Assembly: GCA_964550895.1 (NCBI GenBank)
Contig: CAZKAP010000025.1
Location: forward strand, 1-50,969
DNA from: CAZKAP01 sp964550895
Lineage (GTDB): Bacteria > Bacteroidota > Bacteroidia > Flavobacteriales > Flavobacteriaceae
Length of the DNA: 50,969 nt
Direction of reading: 5' to 3'
In this document: positions 8,809-18,060 of the stretch, piece after piece
Numbering within the stretch: position 1 is the first letter of the stretch
Layout of the letters: each line of letters starts with the position of its first letter
Position numbers and translations under genes: made by a program
The notes under the pieces: model-generated
Told to the model about the DNA's origin: nothing
What the model saw: the letters and a program-made list of their open reading frames with translations, nothing else
The model's database searches: none

Positions 8809-11800
8809 ATGAAACGCATACTTTTCAAACCGCTGCTCACCATTGGGCTCGCACTGGCCATGAGTGGCCTGATCGCACAGGAATTCACACATCTTCAATA
8901 CCGCAATCTGGGCCCCTACAGGGGTGGACGAGTAACCACCGTGGCCGGGACAGCCGCGGCCCCTTCGACCTTCTACCTGGGTGCTACCGGGGGTGGGGTC
9001 TGGAAGACCACCGATTACGGACATAACTGGAAAAATGTCTCGGACGGCTTCTTCGCTACCCCTTCCATCGGCGCCATAGCCGTTTCTCAAAGCGACCCGA
9101 ATATCCTGTATGTGGGTACCGGATCCGATGGTCTTCGAAGCAATGTGATCGAAGGTCGTGGGCTGTACAAATCGATAGACGGGGGCGAGAACTGGACCTT
9201 TATTGGTTTAAAGGATGTGGGCCAAATCGGAGCGGTCCGCATACATCCGGATAACCACAACATCGTCTATGTCGCCGCCATCGGCAAGGCCTTTACGCCC
9301 AATAGTGATCGGGGAATATACAAGACTACCAATGGCGGTAGGAGCTGGGAGAAAATCCTGTATGTATCCGATCAGACGGGCTTCTCCGATCTGGAATTCC
9401 TTCCTTCCAATCCGGAAGTCCTCTTCGCCTCGGCCTGGAAGGCGGAACGTAAACCCTGGACCATCATCAGCGGGGGCGATCCGTCAGAGGGCGGCGTCTA
9501 TACATCCGTGGACGGAGGAAAAAACTGGGAAAAAACCCAAAAAGGCCTTCCTCGGGAACTCATCGGCAAGATCGACCTGGCCGTATGCCCGTCCGACACG
9601 CGTATGGTGTACGCCCTGGTGGAAGCGCCTGGCGAGGAGGGAGGATTGTACAAATCGGTCGACCAGGGGGCCAGCTATCAGCAGGTCAGCAGTTTCAGAG
9701 GAATCCGTACGAGGCCCTTTTACTACACCAATATCCGCGTAAGCCCTAAAGATTCCGATATCATTTATTCCCTGGCTACCGGTTATTACAAGTCGGAAGA
9801 CGGTGGCAAGAACTGGAGGCGCATCTCCTCGCCTCATGGAGATAATCACGATATGTGGATAAACCCCGATAATCCGGACCTCTTTATCCAGGCCAATGAC
9901 GGCGGGGCCAATATCACCCTGGACGGTGGAGCGACCTGGTCGACACAATTCAACCAGCCTACGGCAGAGATCTATCAGGTCGAGGTGGACGACCAGTATC
10001 CCTACTGGTTGTACGGCGGACAACAGGACAATTATTCCACCATAGCCGTACCGAGCCGGGCCCCATATGGAATACAGCAACCCGGTACGGGATACATTAT
10101 CAATACCGGTGGATGCGAGACCGGGCCTGCTGTGCCCAAGCCGGGTAATCCGGATATTGTCTATGCGAATTGCAAGGGCAGGTTCGGGGTGTTCAACAAG
10201 AAGAACGGCACGGAAATGCAGTACTATGTGGGGGCCGGGAATATATACGGCCACAATCCCAGGGACCTCAAATACCGGTTCCAGAGGGTATCCCCCATTC
10301 ACGTTTCACCCCATAATCCCGATGTGGTGTACCACTGCAGTCAGTACGTGCACCGAAGCACGGACGAGGGTAAAACCTGGGAAACCATTTCCCCCGACCT
10401 CACGGCCTTCGAACCCGACAAACAGGTGATCTCGGGGACACCCATCACCCGGGATATCACCGGAGAGGAATTCTACAGTACCCTCTATGCCATACGCGAA
10501 TCTCCGATTCAGCAGGGGGTTATTTGGGTGGGAGCCAATGACGGGCCCGTTCACCTTACCCGCGATGGCGGCAAGACCTGGACCGATGTCACTCCGCGCC
10601 GCCTGCCCAAAGGAGGGCGAGTGGATGCCGTGGAACCTTCCCCACACCATCCGGCCAAAGCTTACATCAGCGTTTTGCGCTATCAGCTGGGCGATGCACG
10701 CCCCTACATCTACAAAACGGAGGATTACGGGGCCCATTGGGAACTCCTGACCCCGGGGGACAATGGCATACCCGATGATTATCCTACCCGGGTTGTCCGG
10801 GAAGACCCGGTCAGGGAAGGGCTGCTATTTGCCGGTACGGAATACGGCCTGTTCGTTTCTTTTGATGACGGGAAGGCCTGGAAACCCCTGCAGCAAAACC
10901 TCCCCGTTACCCCGGTAACCGACCTGAAGGTCCACAGGGACGACATCGCCTTATCAACCATGGGCAGGGGCTTCTGGGTACTGGACGATATCAGTTCCCT
11001 GAGGCAATGGTCCGAATCCGATGCCTTTACATCGCAGCTGTTCGCCCCCGCCGAAGTCTACCGGTATCGCATGCCTTCCGGAGCCTACCGCAGTAGCATG
11101 CCAGACTATCCCCGAGCCTCGGTTAAGATCGACTATTACCTGCCCGGCAAACCGGAGGAAGCCCTGACGCTGGAAATCAGGAATACCAGGGGCGAACGGG
11201 TATATAGAGCCGTTGGCAAAGGGAAAAAAAGACAAAGCCGAACGTGGGCCGAACGCGATATGGCCACCGAAGAAGTCCGTTACCTGTTGGATAACCAGCT
11301 GACCGGAGAAAAGGGCTGGAACCGATTCGAATGGACTCTGGAGCGTTTCGGTCCCTGGAACCCCAACGAATCGAGAAGGTATAGAAACGGTCCGATGGTA
11401 CCTCCGGGCACCTACACCATCACACTGAGTTCGGGCGACTGGAGCCAGTCTCAGGAAGTGGTGCTCCGAATGGATCCGAGGCAAGCCGAGGCCGGTATTA
11501 CACCGGACGACCTCAGGGCCCAGGAAGAGCTGCAGCTGCAGGTCCTGGAACTTTGGGAACGCGCCATGAAACTGGAAGGACGGCTGGAGAAGGAGATCCG
11601 TAGTCTGGATAAGCAAAAGCAATCAGAGCGAATCGCCTCGCTTAAAAGCAAACTCTCTGCGCTTCAAACGGCCGAAGGCATTTATATGCAGCCCATGCTG
11701 AAGGACCAGATATCCTATCTGTATTCCATGCTGAACCGGGCGGACCAGCGACCCGGCAAGGATGCCTACGATCGGTATGAAGAACTGAATGCTGAGCTGC

Positions 11801-11826
11801 TATCCCTGGAGTCAGACGCTCCCTGA
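8809..11826 (+). CDS. large secreted BNR/sortilin-like beta-propeller protein
   Basis: The start at 8809 was chosen because it gives a signal peptide (MKRILFKPLLTIGLALAMSG ending near LIAQ). An upstream in-frame ATG at 8749 does not. The 1005-residue product carries many Asp-box (BNR) repeats of the form S/TxDxGxxW, for example YKTTNGGRSWEKI, YTSVDGGKNWEK, YKSEDGGKNWRR, HRSTDEGKTWETI and HLTRDGGKTW. They indicate two stacked propellers like the VPS10/sortilin domain. The last 120 residues are helical and charged. Relatives are usually annotated as glycosyl hydrolases, but no catalytic sialidase residues are evident, so I leave the activity open. Its 3' end overlaps the convergent reductase gene by 15 nt. 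Confidence 0.87.
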   Translation: MKRILFKPLLTIGLALAMSGLIAQEFTHLQYRNLGPYRGGRVTTVAGTAAAPSTFYLGATGGGVWKTTDYGHNWKNVSDGFFATPSIGAIAVSQSDPNILYVGTGSDGLRSNVIEGRGLYKSIDGGENWTFIGLKDVGQIGAVRIHPDNHNIVYVAAIGKAFTPNSDRGIYKTTNGGRSWEKILYVSDQTGFSDLEFLPSNPEVLFASAWKAERKPWTIISGGDPSEGGVYTSVDGGKNWEKTQKGLPRELIGKIDLAVCPSDTRMVYALVEAPGEEGGLYKSVDQGASYQQVSSFRGIRTRPFYYTNIRVSPKDSDIIYSLATGYYKSEDGGKNWRRISSPHGDNHDMWINPDNPDLFIQANDGGANITLDGGATWSTQFNQPTAEIYQVEVDDQYPYWLYGGQQDNYSTIAVPSRAPYGIQQPGTGYIINTGGCETGPAVPKPGNPDIVYANCKGRFGVFNKKNGTEMQYYVGAGNIYGHNPRDLKYRFQRVSPIHVSPHNPDVVYHCSQYVHRSTDEGKTWETISPDLTAFEPDKQVISGTPITRDITGEEFYSTLYAIRESPIQQGVIWVGANDGPVHLTRDGGKTWTDVTPRRLPKGGRVDAVEPSPHHPAKAYISVLRYQLGDARPYIYKTEDYGAHWELLTPGDNGIPDDYPTRVVREDPVREGLLFAGTEYGLFVSFDDGKAWKPLQQNLPVTPVTDLKVHRDDIALSTMGRGFWVLDDISSLRQWSESDAFTSQLFAPAEVYRYRMPSGAYRSSMPDYPRASVKIDYYLPGKPEEALTLEIRNTRGERVYRAVGKGKKRQSRTWAERDMATEEVRYLLDNQLTGEKGWNRFEWTLERFGPWNPNESRRYRNGPMVPPGTYTITLSSGDWSQSQEVVLRMDPRQAEAGITPDDLRAQEELQLQVLELWERAMKLEGRLEKEIRSLDKQKQSERIASLKSKLSALQTAEGIYMQPMLKDQISYLYSMLNRADQRPGKDAYDRYEELNAELLSLESDAP

Positions 11827-12804
11827 CTCGAATCCGTCGGCGACTGCACCCTGAGCTATTCGCAGGACGACATTGCCGGATTTATGACCGGCTTCTACAT
11901 ACTCATGCGCCTCCCGGATTTGATCCAGGGTATAGGTGCGGTCGATTACCGGATCGATCTCACCTTTAGTCGCGAGATGCCCAAGGAGCTTGAGGTCTTC
12001 AGGGCCGGTTTTGGCTACCCCTCCGATTATTTTGATGCCCCGGCTCAGGCTGGGTCCTATCGCCTGCAACATCTCTTTGAACAGGCCCGCGCCGATAATG
12101 AAGGAGCCCCTGGGTTTCAAGAGTCGGGAAAGTCGGAGAACGGAGCTCTTGTTTACCGTTTCATAGATCACATCGAATCGTTCCCTGACTTCATAGATAT
12201 CCTCCTTCGTATAGTCGATAACGCGCTCCGCTCCCAAAGATCGGACCAGCTCCGCATTTCGCTCGCTGCAGACCGCAGTAACCCGGGCTCCGTAATGCCG
12301 GGATAGTTGAATCGCCGAGGTGCCCACGGCACCCGAAGCACCGTAGATCAGGATATCCTTGCCACTGAGCTCGAGCTGTCTGAGAAAGTGCAGGGCCGTA
12401 TGCCCTCCGAAAACCAAGGCCGCCGCCGCCTCGTGTTCCATTGCCTCCGGCTTGTGCGCAAGGGATCCATCGGAAGGCATGAGCAGATACTCCGCATGCG
12501 CCCCCATTTTTTCGTCGGAGATTCCAAACACGGCGTCCCCTGGCCGGTAGTTCCCGACATCAGGGCCGACGGATTCCACGATACCGGAAAAAACCGTACC
12601 CAGCACACGTAAACCTGGTTTAAAGAGGCCAAAAAACAGGCGGACAATAAAGGGTTTGGCCTTTCGGAGCCTCCAGTCTCCCGAATTCACCGTGGATGCC
12701 ACCACGCGAATGAGTACTTCTCCGTTGCCGGTCCTGGGTTTGGGAATGTCTTCGACCCCCAGAACGGACGGGGGACCGTATCGGTAATAGGTTGCGGCTT
12801 TCAT
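11812..12804 (-). CDS. zinc-independent medium-chain reductase (quinone oxidoreductase type)
   Basis: This 330-residue protein belongs to the medium-chain dehydrogenase/reductase superfamily. It has an N-terminal GroES-like domain and a nucleotide-binding domain with ILIYGASGAVGTSAIQ at about residues 147-162, the AxGxxG-type motif that binds NAD(P)H. The Cys/His ligands of the catalytic and structural zinc sites are absent, which points to the quinone oxidoreductase or enoyl reductase branch. The substrate is not evident. It converges with and slightly overlaps the propeller gene. Confidence 0.87.
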   Translation of the reverse strand: MKAATYYRYGPPSVLGVEDIPKPRTGNGEVLIRVVASTVNSGDWRLRKAKPFIVRLFFGLFKPGLRVLGTVFSGIVESVGPDVGNYRPGDAVFGISDEKMGAHAEYLLMPSDGSLAHKPEAMEHEAAAALVFGGHTALHFLRQLELSGKDILIYGASGAVGTSAIQLSRHYGARVTAVCSERNAELVRSLGAERVIDYTKEDIYEVRERFDVIYETVNKSSVLRLSRLLKPRGSFIIGAGLFKEMLQAIGPSLSRGIKIIGGVAKTGPEDLKLLGHLATKGEIDPVIDRTYTLDQIREAHEYVEAGHKSGNVVLRIAQGAVADGFESGSV

Positions 12805-12865
12805 GTCGTAAATGTAGGACTTAAAACCAACGGGTTAGATGGCTTTGTCCGTTGCTCCAGGCTCC

Positions 12866-13639
12866 CTATTCCGCTATGCCCTTATCGATTTCCTTAAGGA
12901 TTTCCTCTGTGGTATCCAGAAATGGCCTGTAGAATACCTGTTCCAGTGATCTCGAGAATACCACATACAGGATAAGGATATTCTCATACCGGGTAGATTC
13001 CAGTAATTTCATATTACTTTGCCTGAACTTCCGAGGAGGAAGGCCAACGGTCTGAGGGGTCTGCTCACTGAGATCAAAAAACGTACGCAGGCTGAAATCG
13101 GAGGATTCCCTGAACAGATCGTAAACTGCATCGGACTGCTCAGAAACGCTAAGCTCCTGACCCTTTACACTTTCCAACTGTGCTAGCCAATTGGTTAGGT
13201 CGATCCGAAGTTCGCGATCGGAAAGATCCTTCAGACTCCCAGAATTAATCATTTCGGTAAGAACTGAAGTATTGGGTTTATAAGAGACTCCATAGGCAAA
13301 AGCCTGAAAATTCAAGCGGGAAAACTCTACCTCGCTTAGTGCAGTAGTATCGTACTTTATAGCGCTCAATATAGCTGTGGCTGACTCGTAGTTGGACCGG
13401 TTTACCCGGATAAGCTCTTCTATCTTTAGCTTATTCACCTCGAATTCGTTTTTAAGGCCGGACAGGTAAACCTGTTCTTTTGTCTGAAGGCTTCTCTCTT
13501 GCTGGTAATTATTTATGGCCAGTGCAATCAGTATACCGATAACCACCAATACGATTTCTCCCAACGCATATGTCAGATAGGAACCTATTTTTCCTTCTCT
13601 CAATAGGGACCGACGCATACTCCTGAATAGTTTCAGCAT
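12866..13639 (-). CDS. DUF6090 family membrane protein
   Basis: The 257-residue protein starts with a charged helix (MLKLFRSMRRSLLREGK), followed by YLTYALGEIVLVVIGILIALAIN spanning about residues 21-43 as the single membrane segment. A long soluble helical domain follows. This N-terminal pattern is the hallmark of DUF6090, a family largely restricted to Bacteroidota and often present in many copies. Its function is unknown. It lies downstream of proC, but a hairpin terminator (13672-13695) separates them. Confidence 0.85.
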   Translation of the reverse strand: MLKLFRSMRRSLLREGKIGSYLTYALGEIVLVVIGILIALAINNYQQERSLQTKEQVYLSGLKNEFEVNKLKIEELIRVNRSNYESATAILSAIKYDTTALSEVEFSRLNFQAFAYGVSYKPNTSVLTEMINSGSLKDLSDRELRIDLTNWLAQLESVKGQELSVSEQSDAVYDLFRESSDFSLRTFFDLSEQTPQTVGLPPRKFRQSNMKLLESTRYENILILYVVFSRSLEQVFYRPFLDTTEEILKEIDKGIAE

Positions 13640-13671
13640 AGTATTAAGTATTACTTCCCTGCCAAGAAAAG

Positions 13672-13695
13672 AAAAAACCCGGATCGCTCCGGGTT
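13672..13695 (-). terminator. intrinsic terminator after proC
   Basis: Read on the minus strand, AACCCGGA and TCCGGGTT form a perfect 8-bp stem with a 4-nt loop. They are followed directly by TTTTTTC. It lies 11 nt past the proC stop codon. Confidence 0.85.
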
Positions 13696-13705
13696 ATGAA
13701 TATCA

Positions 13706-14527
13706 TTATTTTACACTGAGGACCTCATTCGCCCCGATTTCCGCTGCCCTCTTGAAGGCGGCGAAAGCTGCTTCCTTGATCAGTTCGTTCACGTTGTTGT
13801 CTTCCATCGAATCCAGGGCAGCCTCGGTAGTCCCCCCCTTGGAGGCCACTCGGGTCATCCAGGACTCCGGACTCATGTCGGATTCGTTTAGCAGCTTGAT
13901 AGCTCCACTGAATGTGCTGGAAACCAATGTTTTGGCATCTTCCTTATTGAAGCCCATTTGAATGGCCGCGTCGATCATGCTTTGCATGAAATAAAAAACG
14001 TAGGCGGGCCCACTACCGGATATGCCGGTGGAAGCATCGATGAAGCGCTCGTTATTCACCTTCAGGGCCGTGCCCGTTGCCGCAAGGAGTTCCGATACCA
14101 GCGACTCCTCGAGTCGGCTTATTTCGGGGGACGTCATAAACGAAGTCATCCCTTCCCCTACCTGCGCAGGCAAATTGGGCATGGCGCGGACTATTTTCCT
14201 CAGGCCCGACCATTCCCTAAGTTCCCGTATGGTAGTACCGGCCATGATTGAGACCAGTATTTGCTGTGGGTTCGTAAAAGAAGCCATCTGCCGAAGGAGT
14301 TCTTCGGCATGATAAGGTTTAACCGCCAGGAAGATGATATCAGCAATAGGCACGCAGTCCTCCATGTCGGAATAGGTGTTGAGCCAGGGCTCTCCTTCGA
14401 TCTGGGCAAGACGCTCTTTGGAGCTGTCCAGCACCAGTATGTCCCGTTCTTTAAGTAAGCCAGACTGGGACATCCCTTTTCCGTAGGTAAATCCCATATT
14501 GCCGGCTCCGATGATTAAGGTTTTCAT
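13706..14527 (-). CDS. proC: pyrroline-5-carboxylate reductase
   Basis: ProC reduces pyrroline-5-carboxylate to L-proline with NAD(P)H, the last step of proline synthesis, in the cytoplasm. The 273-residue product has the Rossmann motif IIGAGNMG at about residues 4-11. The C-terminal signature is GSGPAYVFYFMQSMIDAA with the following TFSGAI, VASKGGTT and ALDSM blocks. The length is normal for the family. A strong terminator follows, and the Dps gene upstream is separated by 27 nt in the same direction, so read-through from dps is possible. Confidence 0.95.
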   Translation of the reverse strand: MKTLIIGAGNMGFTYGKGMSQSGLLKERDILVLDSSKERLAQIEGEPWLNTYSDMEDCVPIADIIFLAVKPYHAEELLRQMASFTNPQQILVSIMAGTTIRELREWSGLRKIVRAMPNLPAQVGEGMTSFMTSPEISRLEESLVSELLAATGTALKVNNERFIDASTGISGSGPAYVFYFMQSMIDAAIQMGFNKEDAKTLVSSTFSGAIKLLNESDMSPESWMTRVASKGGTTEAALDSMEDNNVNELIKEAAFAAFKRAAEIGANEVLSVK

Positions 14528-14554
14528 AGATGTGTGGGTTGATCTGAAATTAGA

Positions 14555-15091
14555 CTATTCTTTGAGGTAGGCATTGTACATCCAGTGCCGCTTCTCCAGG
14601 TTAAATATCATTTGGTTCAACATGTATTCTGTGCCGACGTCTCCAGTATCCAATGCAGATTCGAGGGTATCGAGCAATAGTTCGTGTAAGGCCTCCAGGT
14701 CGCTGCGAACGGCCTTCACCATTTCGTAGGGGCGCATATCCTTTCGAACTTCGTCGATCTTTGATAGTTGCAACATTCGACTCGGGGTGCTGTGGGGCTT
14801 CAGGCCAAAAATTCGAATGCGCTCCGCGACGGTGTCGATCTCTTCCGAAAAGAAATGGTACTCCTCCTCGAAGACCTCATGCAATTCAAAAAATTCGTCT
14901 CCTTCTACATTCCAGTGAAAATTGCGGAGCTTGTTATACATCATCTGGTAATTGGCCAGGAGTACTTTCAGTCGCGATCCAACTTCCACGGCATCCAGTT
15001 TGGAGAAGCCCAGTTTTTTAAAGGGTTTGTTAATGCGTTCAGTGTCTTTCTTGCTTGTATTTGTAACGATTTGGTCTGTTAATTCAGCCAT
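14555..15091 (-). CDS. dps: Dps/ferritin-like DNA-protection protein
   Basis: Dps proteins form 12-subunit shells that oxidise and store iron and shield DNA under starvation or peroxide stress. The product has the family pattern LLANYQMMYNKLRNFHWNVEG early on, followed by FFELHEVFEEEYHFFSEEID. The first supplies the ferroxidase His and the second the Asp/Glu residues shared with the neighbouring subunit. I chose the start at 15091 (MAELTDQ, 178 residues). An in-frame ATG at 15127 would add 12 residues without clear homology. It is transcribed towards proC. Confidence 0.9.
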   Translation of the reverse strand: MAELTDQIVTNTSKKDTERINKPFKKLGFSKLDAVEVGSRLKVLLANYQMMYNKLRNFHWNVEGDEFFELHEVFEEEYHFFSEEIDTVAERIRIFGLKPHSTPSRMLQLSKIDEVRKDMRPYEMVKAVRSDLEALHELLLDTLESALDTGDVGTEYMLNQMIFNLEKRHWMYNAYLKE

Positions 15092-15324
15092 TAAAAGGTG
15101 ATTTAAGATCGCTGGGCCTGAGGCCATACGATCGGATTATACATTTTTTACATTGCGGTGGGCCAAAAGCCGAGAGGGAGGTATGGAAGACCCGCAGGCC
15201 TAGAAAACAAGATGACTTGGAAAGAGATCAGACATGAAGGTAATATAGGCTTTGGATTCGTAAAGTCAACTTTTTAACAGTGTTTAACGTTACGTCGAGC
15301 GAGTTGGACAAATGCGTTTATCCG

Positions 15325-15570
15325 TCATTGCAGTAAACTACTGCCCGGAGAAAATCCGCCTATGGACTGGATTCCGAAGTACACGGCAAAGGCGGCTATA
15401 ACGATTCCTATGACCACAAAGAGTAGGGTCAGGTTCACGCCTTTAAGGAATCCATCCCTGAGACTCGGATCACTGTGATCCTTTACGGTCATGACCGTCA
15501 GCGCGGTAGCGCACCCCACGCTCAGCATGCAGATCACCCCGATCGCGTATATGAGTATACTGTCTTCCAC
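15325..15570 (-). CDS. small two-helix membrane protein, likely GTG start
   Basis: The 81-residue product has two hydrophobic helices (ILIYAIGVICMLSVGCATAL near the start and LTLLFVVIGIVIAAFAVYFG near the end) joined by a polar loop. The GTG at 15570 lies only 2 nt after the stop of the upstream membrane gene, which suggests translational coupling. The frame stays open upstream, with an ATG at 15633, but that extension would overlap the neighbour for 63 nt. Family and function are not recognised. Confidence 0.6.
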   Translation of the reverse strand: MEDSILIYAIGVICMLSVGCATALTVMTVKDHSDPSLRDGFLKGVNLTLLFVVIGIVIAAFAVYFGIQSIGGFSPGSSLLQ

Positions 15571-15572
15571 TT

Positions 15573-15743
15573 CTATCTCTGGTTCTTTACGGTTCGCAGA
15601 TACAGCCCGAACACGAGTATGGAGGGGACCCATATCCCTACGTATTGCCCCTCTATTTTCATGCCCGAAAACCAGAGGACCACAGACAGCAATAGACTCA
15701 AAAACGCAGAAAACAGGATGAAATAGTCAGCCTTATCGAACAT
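15573..15743 (-). CDS. small two-helix membrane protein
   Basis: A 56-residue protein starting MFDKADYF with two hydrophobic stretches (FILFSAFLSLLLSVVLWFSG and a shorter one ending LVFGLYLRTV). The ATG at 15743 is preferred to one at 15800, because the extension is Lys/Cys-rich and lacks membrane character. It forms a coupled pair with the next small membrane gene, whose start is 2 nt after this stop. The family is unknown. Confidence 0.6.
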   Translation of the reverse strand: MFDKADYFILFSAFLSLLLSVVLWFSGMKIEGQYVGIWVPSILVFGLYLRTVKNQR

Positions 15744-15925
15744 TGAGTACTTTTTGCAAAGATCGTTTTTTTTCTTTTCGGGCAGTCTGCATAGCAGCAC
15801 TTCAACCGGCAGACATGTGCTCTATTTTAAACTTTTGCACCCGACCGTCGTCCATATACGAGAACCCAATTTCAACCGTTAGAAAAACAGCCATCCGGAA
15901 GTAATCGCCGGTGTAAAATAAAGTA

Positions 15926-16627
15926 ATGATGAGACCCCAAAAAACAATCCTTCTAATCACTGCTGTACTGTTCCTTCAGACCATACGGGCCCAAAATACC
16001 CGCGAGTTTATTCAGAATGAGCGACAGATCTTCGCCAGTCAGGCCATGCTGGAACGGGATACCGAGGAATTGGCATCCTTCCGGACGCTTGCCCAGGAAC
16101 TGCAACTTGCCCTGGACCAGGGCCGCTACAAGAAGGCGGAAAGGCTGGGTGCGAAACTCACGGCAAGCATGAATCGCGAAATTGACCAGACCCGTCAGAA
16201 ACTGGCCTTCGCCCGAAGGGAGGTAGGTCAGAGCAGAACGGAACAGGGCACCAACAGGCGCGAAAATCGAAGAAACCGAAGCACATACACCGGAAAACCG
16301 GACGACCTGCGCGATATGTCACGCGATAGAAGAAATAGCCGGGACGACCGGCGGGACACCCGGGACGATATTCTGGATGCAGCCGAATTGCAAAACAGAT
16401 ACGAAAACCAGCAAGCATTGCACGATCGGCTTACTCTAGTTTCCTACGGGAGGATTACCCCGGATGTGAAACAGGATATTAAAGAAAGCATAATCCGGAC
16501 CTTTATCGTAACCATGGAGGCCGACCTGAATGAAACGCGCGAAGAATTGCAGGAAGACCGTGGAGAACGACGGGAAGATCGGCGGGAACGAGGAGACGAT
16601 CGAAGAGAGCGCCGCGAACGATTTTAG
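15926..16627 (+). CDS. secreted, arginine-rich charged protein of unknown function
   Basis: A signal peptide (MMRPQKTILLITAVLFLQTIRAQ) leads into a 233-residue, almost wholly helical and highly charged protein. The middle (about residues 110-150) is Arg/Asp/Asn-rich with repeats of RRN and RDDRRD. The last 25 residues are Arg/Glu/Asp dipeptide-like (RGERREDRRERGDD). This is low-complexity sequence, probably forming a long helix or disordered tail in the periplasm. No family is recognised. The gene ends just before a strong terminator. Confidence 0.72.
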   Translation: MMRPQKTILLITAVLFLQTIRAQNTREFIQNERQIFASQAMLERDTEELASFRTLAQELQLALDQGRYKKAERLGAKLTASMNREIDQTRQKLAFARREVGQSRTEQGTNRRENRRNRSTYTGKPDDLRDMSRDRRNSRDDRRDTRDDILDAAELQNRYENQQALHDRLTLVSYGRITPDVKQDIKESIIRTFIVTMEADLNETREELQEDRGERREDRRERGDDRRERRERF

Positions 16628-16654
16628 AATTTTAGCACCCTTTTTCATTTTCAG

Positions 16655-16679
16655 GCCCCGGAATCCGGGGCTTTTTTTT
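16655..16679 (+). terminator. intrinsic terminator after the arginine-rich protein gene
   Basis: GCCCCGG (16655-16661) and CCGGGGC (16665-16671) form a GC-rich stem with a 3-nt loop, followed by eight T. It starts 28 nt past the stop codon. Confidence 0.9.
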
Positions 16680-16845
16680 GTGAACAAAAAACCGTCGGAC
16701 AAAGGCCGGGAGTTTTAGGGATACCCTAATTTCATGAGGGAACTAAGGATTTTGATCGGCAGTCATGATTGGCCGAAAGGACTTCCGCTCCGTGAAAAAG
16801 CGAGTTGATTTCCAAGGAATTGAATAAGGTATACGCGTTGTCCGA

Positions 16846-17130
16846 ATGAATATAGTGAACACCCTGGCATCTTTTTTTGCTACAACCGAAAGTGAGAGGA
16901 AGGGCAAGGTACCCGCAGGCTACTGCCCCAACTGCTGGGGAGAGCAGGAATACGACCGGCAGATCCGGGATCTATATAAAGACAAACAGATCGACGTAAA
17001 CAACCACAAGGCGAACTATGCATTTATTCAGGACTTTGTGGTCACTCACCTATCGGGAATCCACCTGAAAAAGGGGGACAACAGTTTCGAATGCCCTACC
17101 TGCCATGCCCGCTATCCGGAAAACGAATAG
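16846..17130 (+). CDS. small zinc-ribbon-like protein with two CxxC pairs
   Basis: The 94-residue protein has CPNC at about residues 27-30 and CPTC at about 85-88, which can bind one zinc ion together. Between them is a charged helix with a FIQDFVVTHLSGIHL stretch. Similar small proteins occur in flavobacteria, but I know no function. It stands alone. The palindrome TTAGGG-ATA-CCCTAA lies about 117 nt upstream (16715-16729). Confidence 0.72.
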   Translation: MNIVNTLASFFATTESERKGKVPAGYCPNCWGEQEYDRQIRDLYKDKQIDVNNHKANYAFIQDFVVTHLSGIHLKKGDNSFECPTCHARYPENE

Positions 17131-17255
17131 ACACCGTTCCCGGGTTCCTGCTCGAGACTGGCCTTCGTCCACACTTGCGTTGCCCGTTAGGCCAACAGCC
17201 ATTCATAGAGAAACCCGTTCCTCCTAAATCTTAAGTTTACCAGGAGATAAACACG

Positions 17256-17284
17256 AAAAAGGCACCGCCAAAAAACGGTGCCTT
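17256..17284 (-). terminator. intrinsic terminator after the gapped lipoprotein gene
   Basis: On the minus strand AAGGCACCG (17284-17276) pairs with CGGTGCCTT (17267-17259) around an 8-nt loop and runs into TTTTT. It lies 24 nt past the stop codon of the gene at 17308. Confidence 0.85.
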
Positions 17285-17307
17285 GAATCTTTTCGCAAAG
17301 GATTGGC

Positions 17308-18060
17308 CTATCGAACGATACCGCTATCCAGGTCAATGGTAAACTCGGTCTGACCTATGGTGATCACCAGTTCGTTATCACTGGTTATGGTATAGGGTCC
17401 TTCGAATTCATATGCACCGTTAGGGCCTGTACCTTCTATGCTGATGGAGCCGGCACCCCCGACCAGGTCGTTAGACTCCTTGTCGATCTGTACACCGGTA
17501 AGCACCCAGGTCATGAGGAATGTACGGGTGTTTTCATTCAGTACGCTATTCAGGGCATAACTAGCTTCACCCGTTAAATTAAAAGGCTCGGAAGGGGCGA
17601 TGAGGTTGGTAACCACACCATTGGCCGTATAGGTAGCGGTGNNNNNNNNNNGCCCGGTATAGTCGATTGTGGCTTCCGCATTACCCGTAAGGCTTACCGG
17701 TACGAAACCTTCGCAGGTAAAGAGATACTGATAGCCAAAGCTGGCTGTAACGGTCCGGTCCCCGCTGGTCTCGCTGAGGCTGTCTGAATCCTCGGCTATT
17801 ACCCCGCATTCGGCGCGGTTGGCCGAAGCAAGGGCCTTATTGGCAGAGGGCTGTTCATTCAGGCTGATCTGAGCGAATTCGTTGAGTACGGTCTTGACTC
17901 CACCCGTATCCTCGGACAGGGCTTCAGCGATCAGATCCGCTGCATCCTGGCTACTGATTGCGCCGATGGAATCCGGCGTATCGTCGTCGGAACAGCCTAT
18001 GGCCAGAGAGGCTATTAGGATTCCGGCCAGTAAAGGGTAAAATTTCAGGGTCTTTTTCAT
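17308..18060 (-). CDS. lipoprotein of unknown function, spanning a 10-N assembly gap
   Basis: The product has about 250 residues, with a lipoprotein signal (LAGILIASLAIGC, Cys at about residue 23) followed by an acidic DDD-containing linker, as in many surface-exposed flavobacterial lipoproteins. The second half is a beta-rich stretch with repeated GxG and TYT patterns. The assembly has ten N at 17642-17651, hiding four codons. The frame is consistent on both sides, so the gap length is either right or off by a multiple of three. No family is recognised. The gene stands alone and is followed by a terminator. Confidence 0.72.
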   Translation of the reverse strand: MKKTLKFYPLLAGILIASLAIGCSDDDTPDSIGAISSQDAADLIAEALSEDTGGVKTVLNEFAQISLNEQPSANKALASANRAECGVIAEDSDSLSETSGDRTVTASFGYQYLFTCEGFVPVSLTGNAEATIDYTGXXXXTATYTANGVVTNLIAPSEPFNLTGEASYALNSVLNENTRTFLMTWVLTGVQIDKESNDLVGGAGSISIEGTGPNGAYEFEGPYTITSDNELVITIGQTEFTIDLDSGIVR

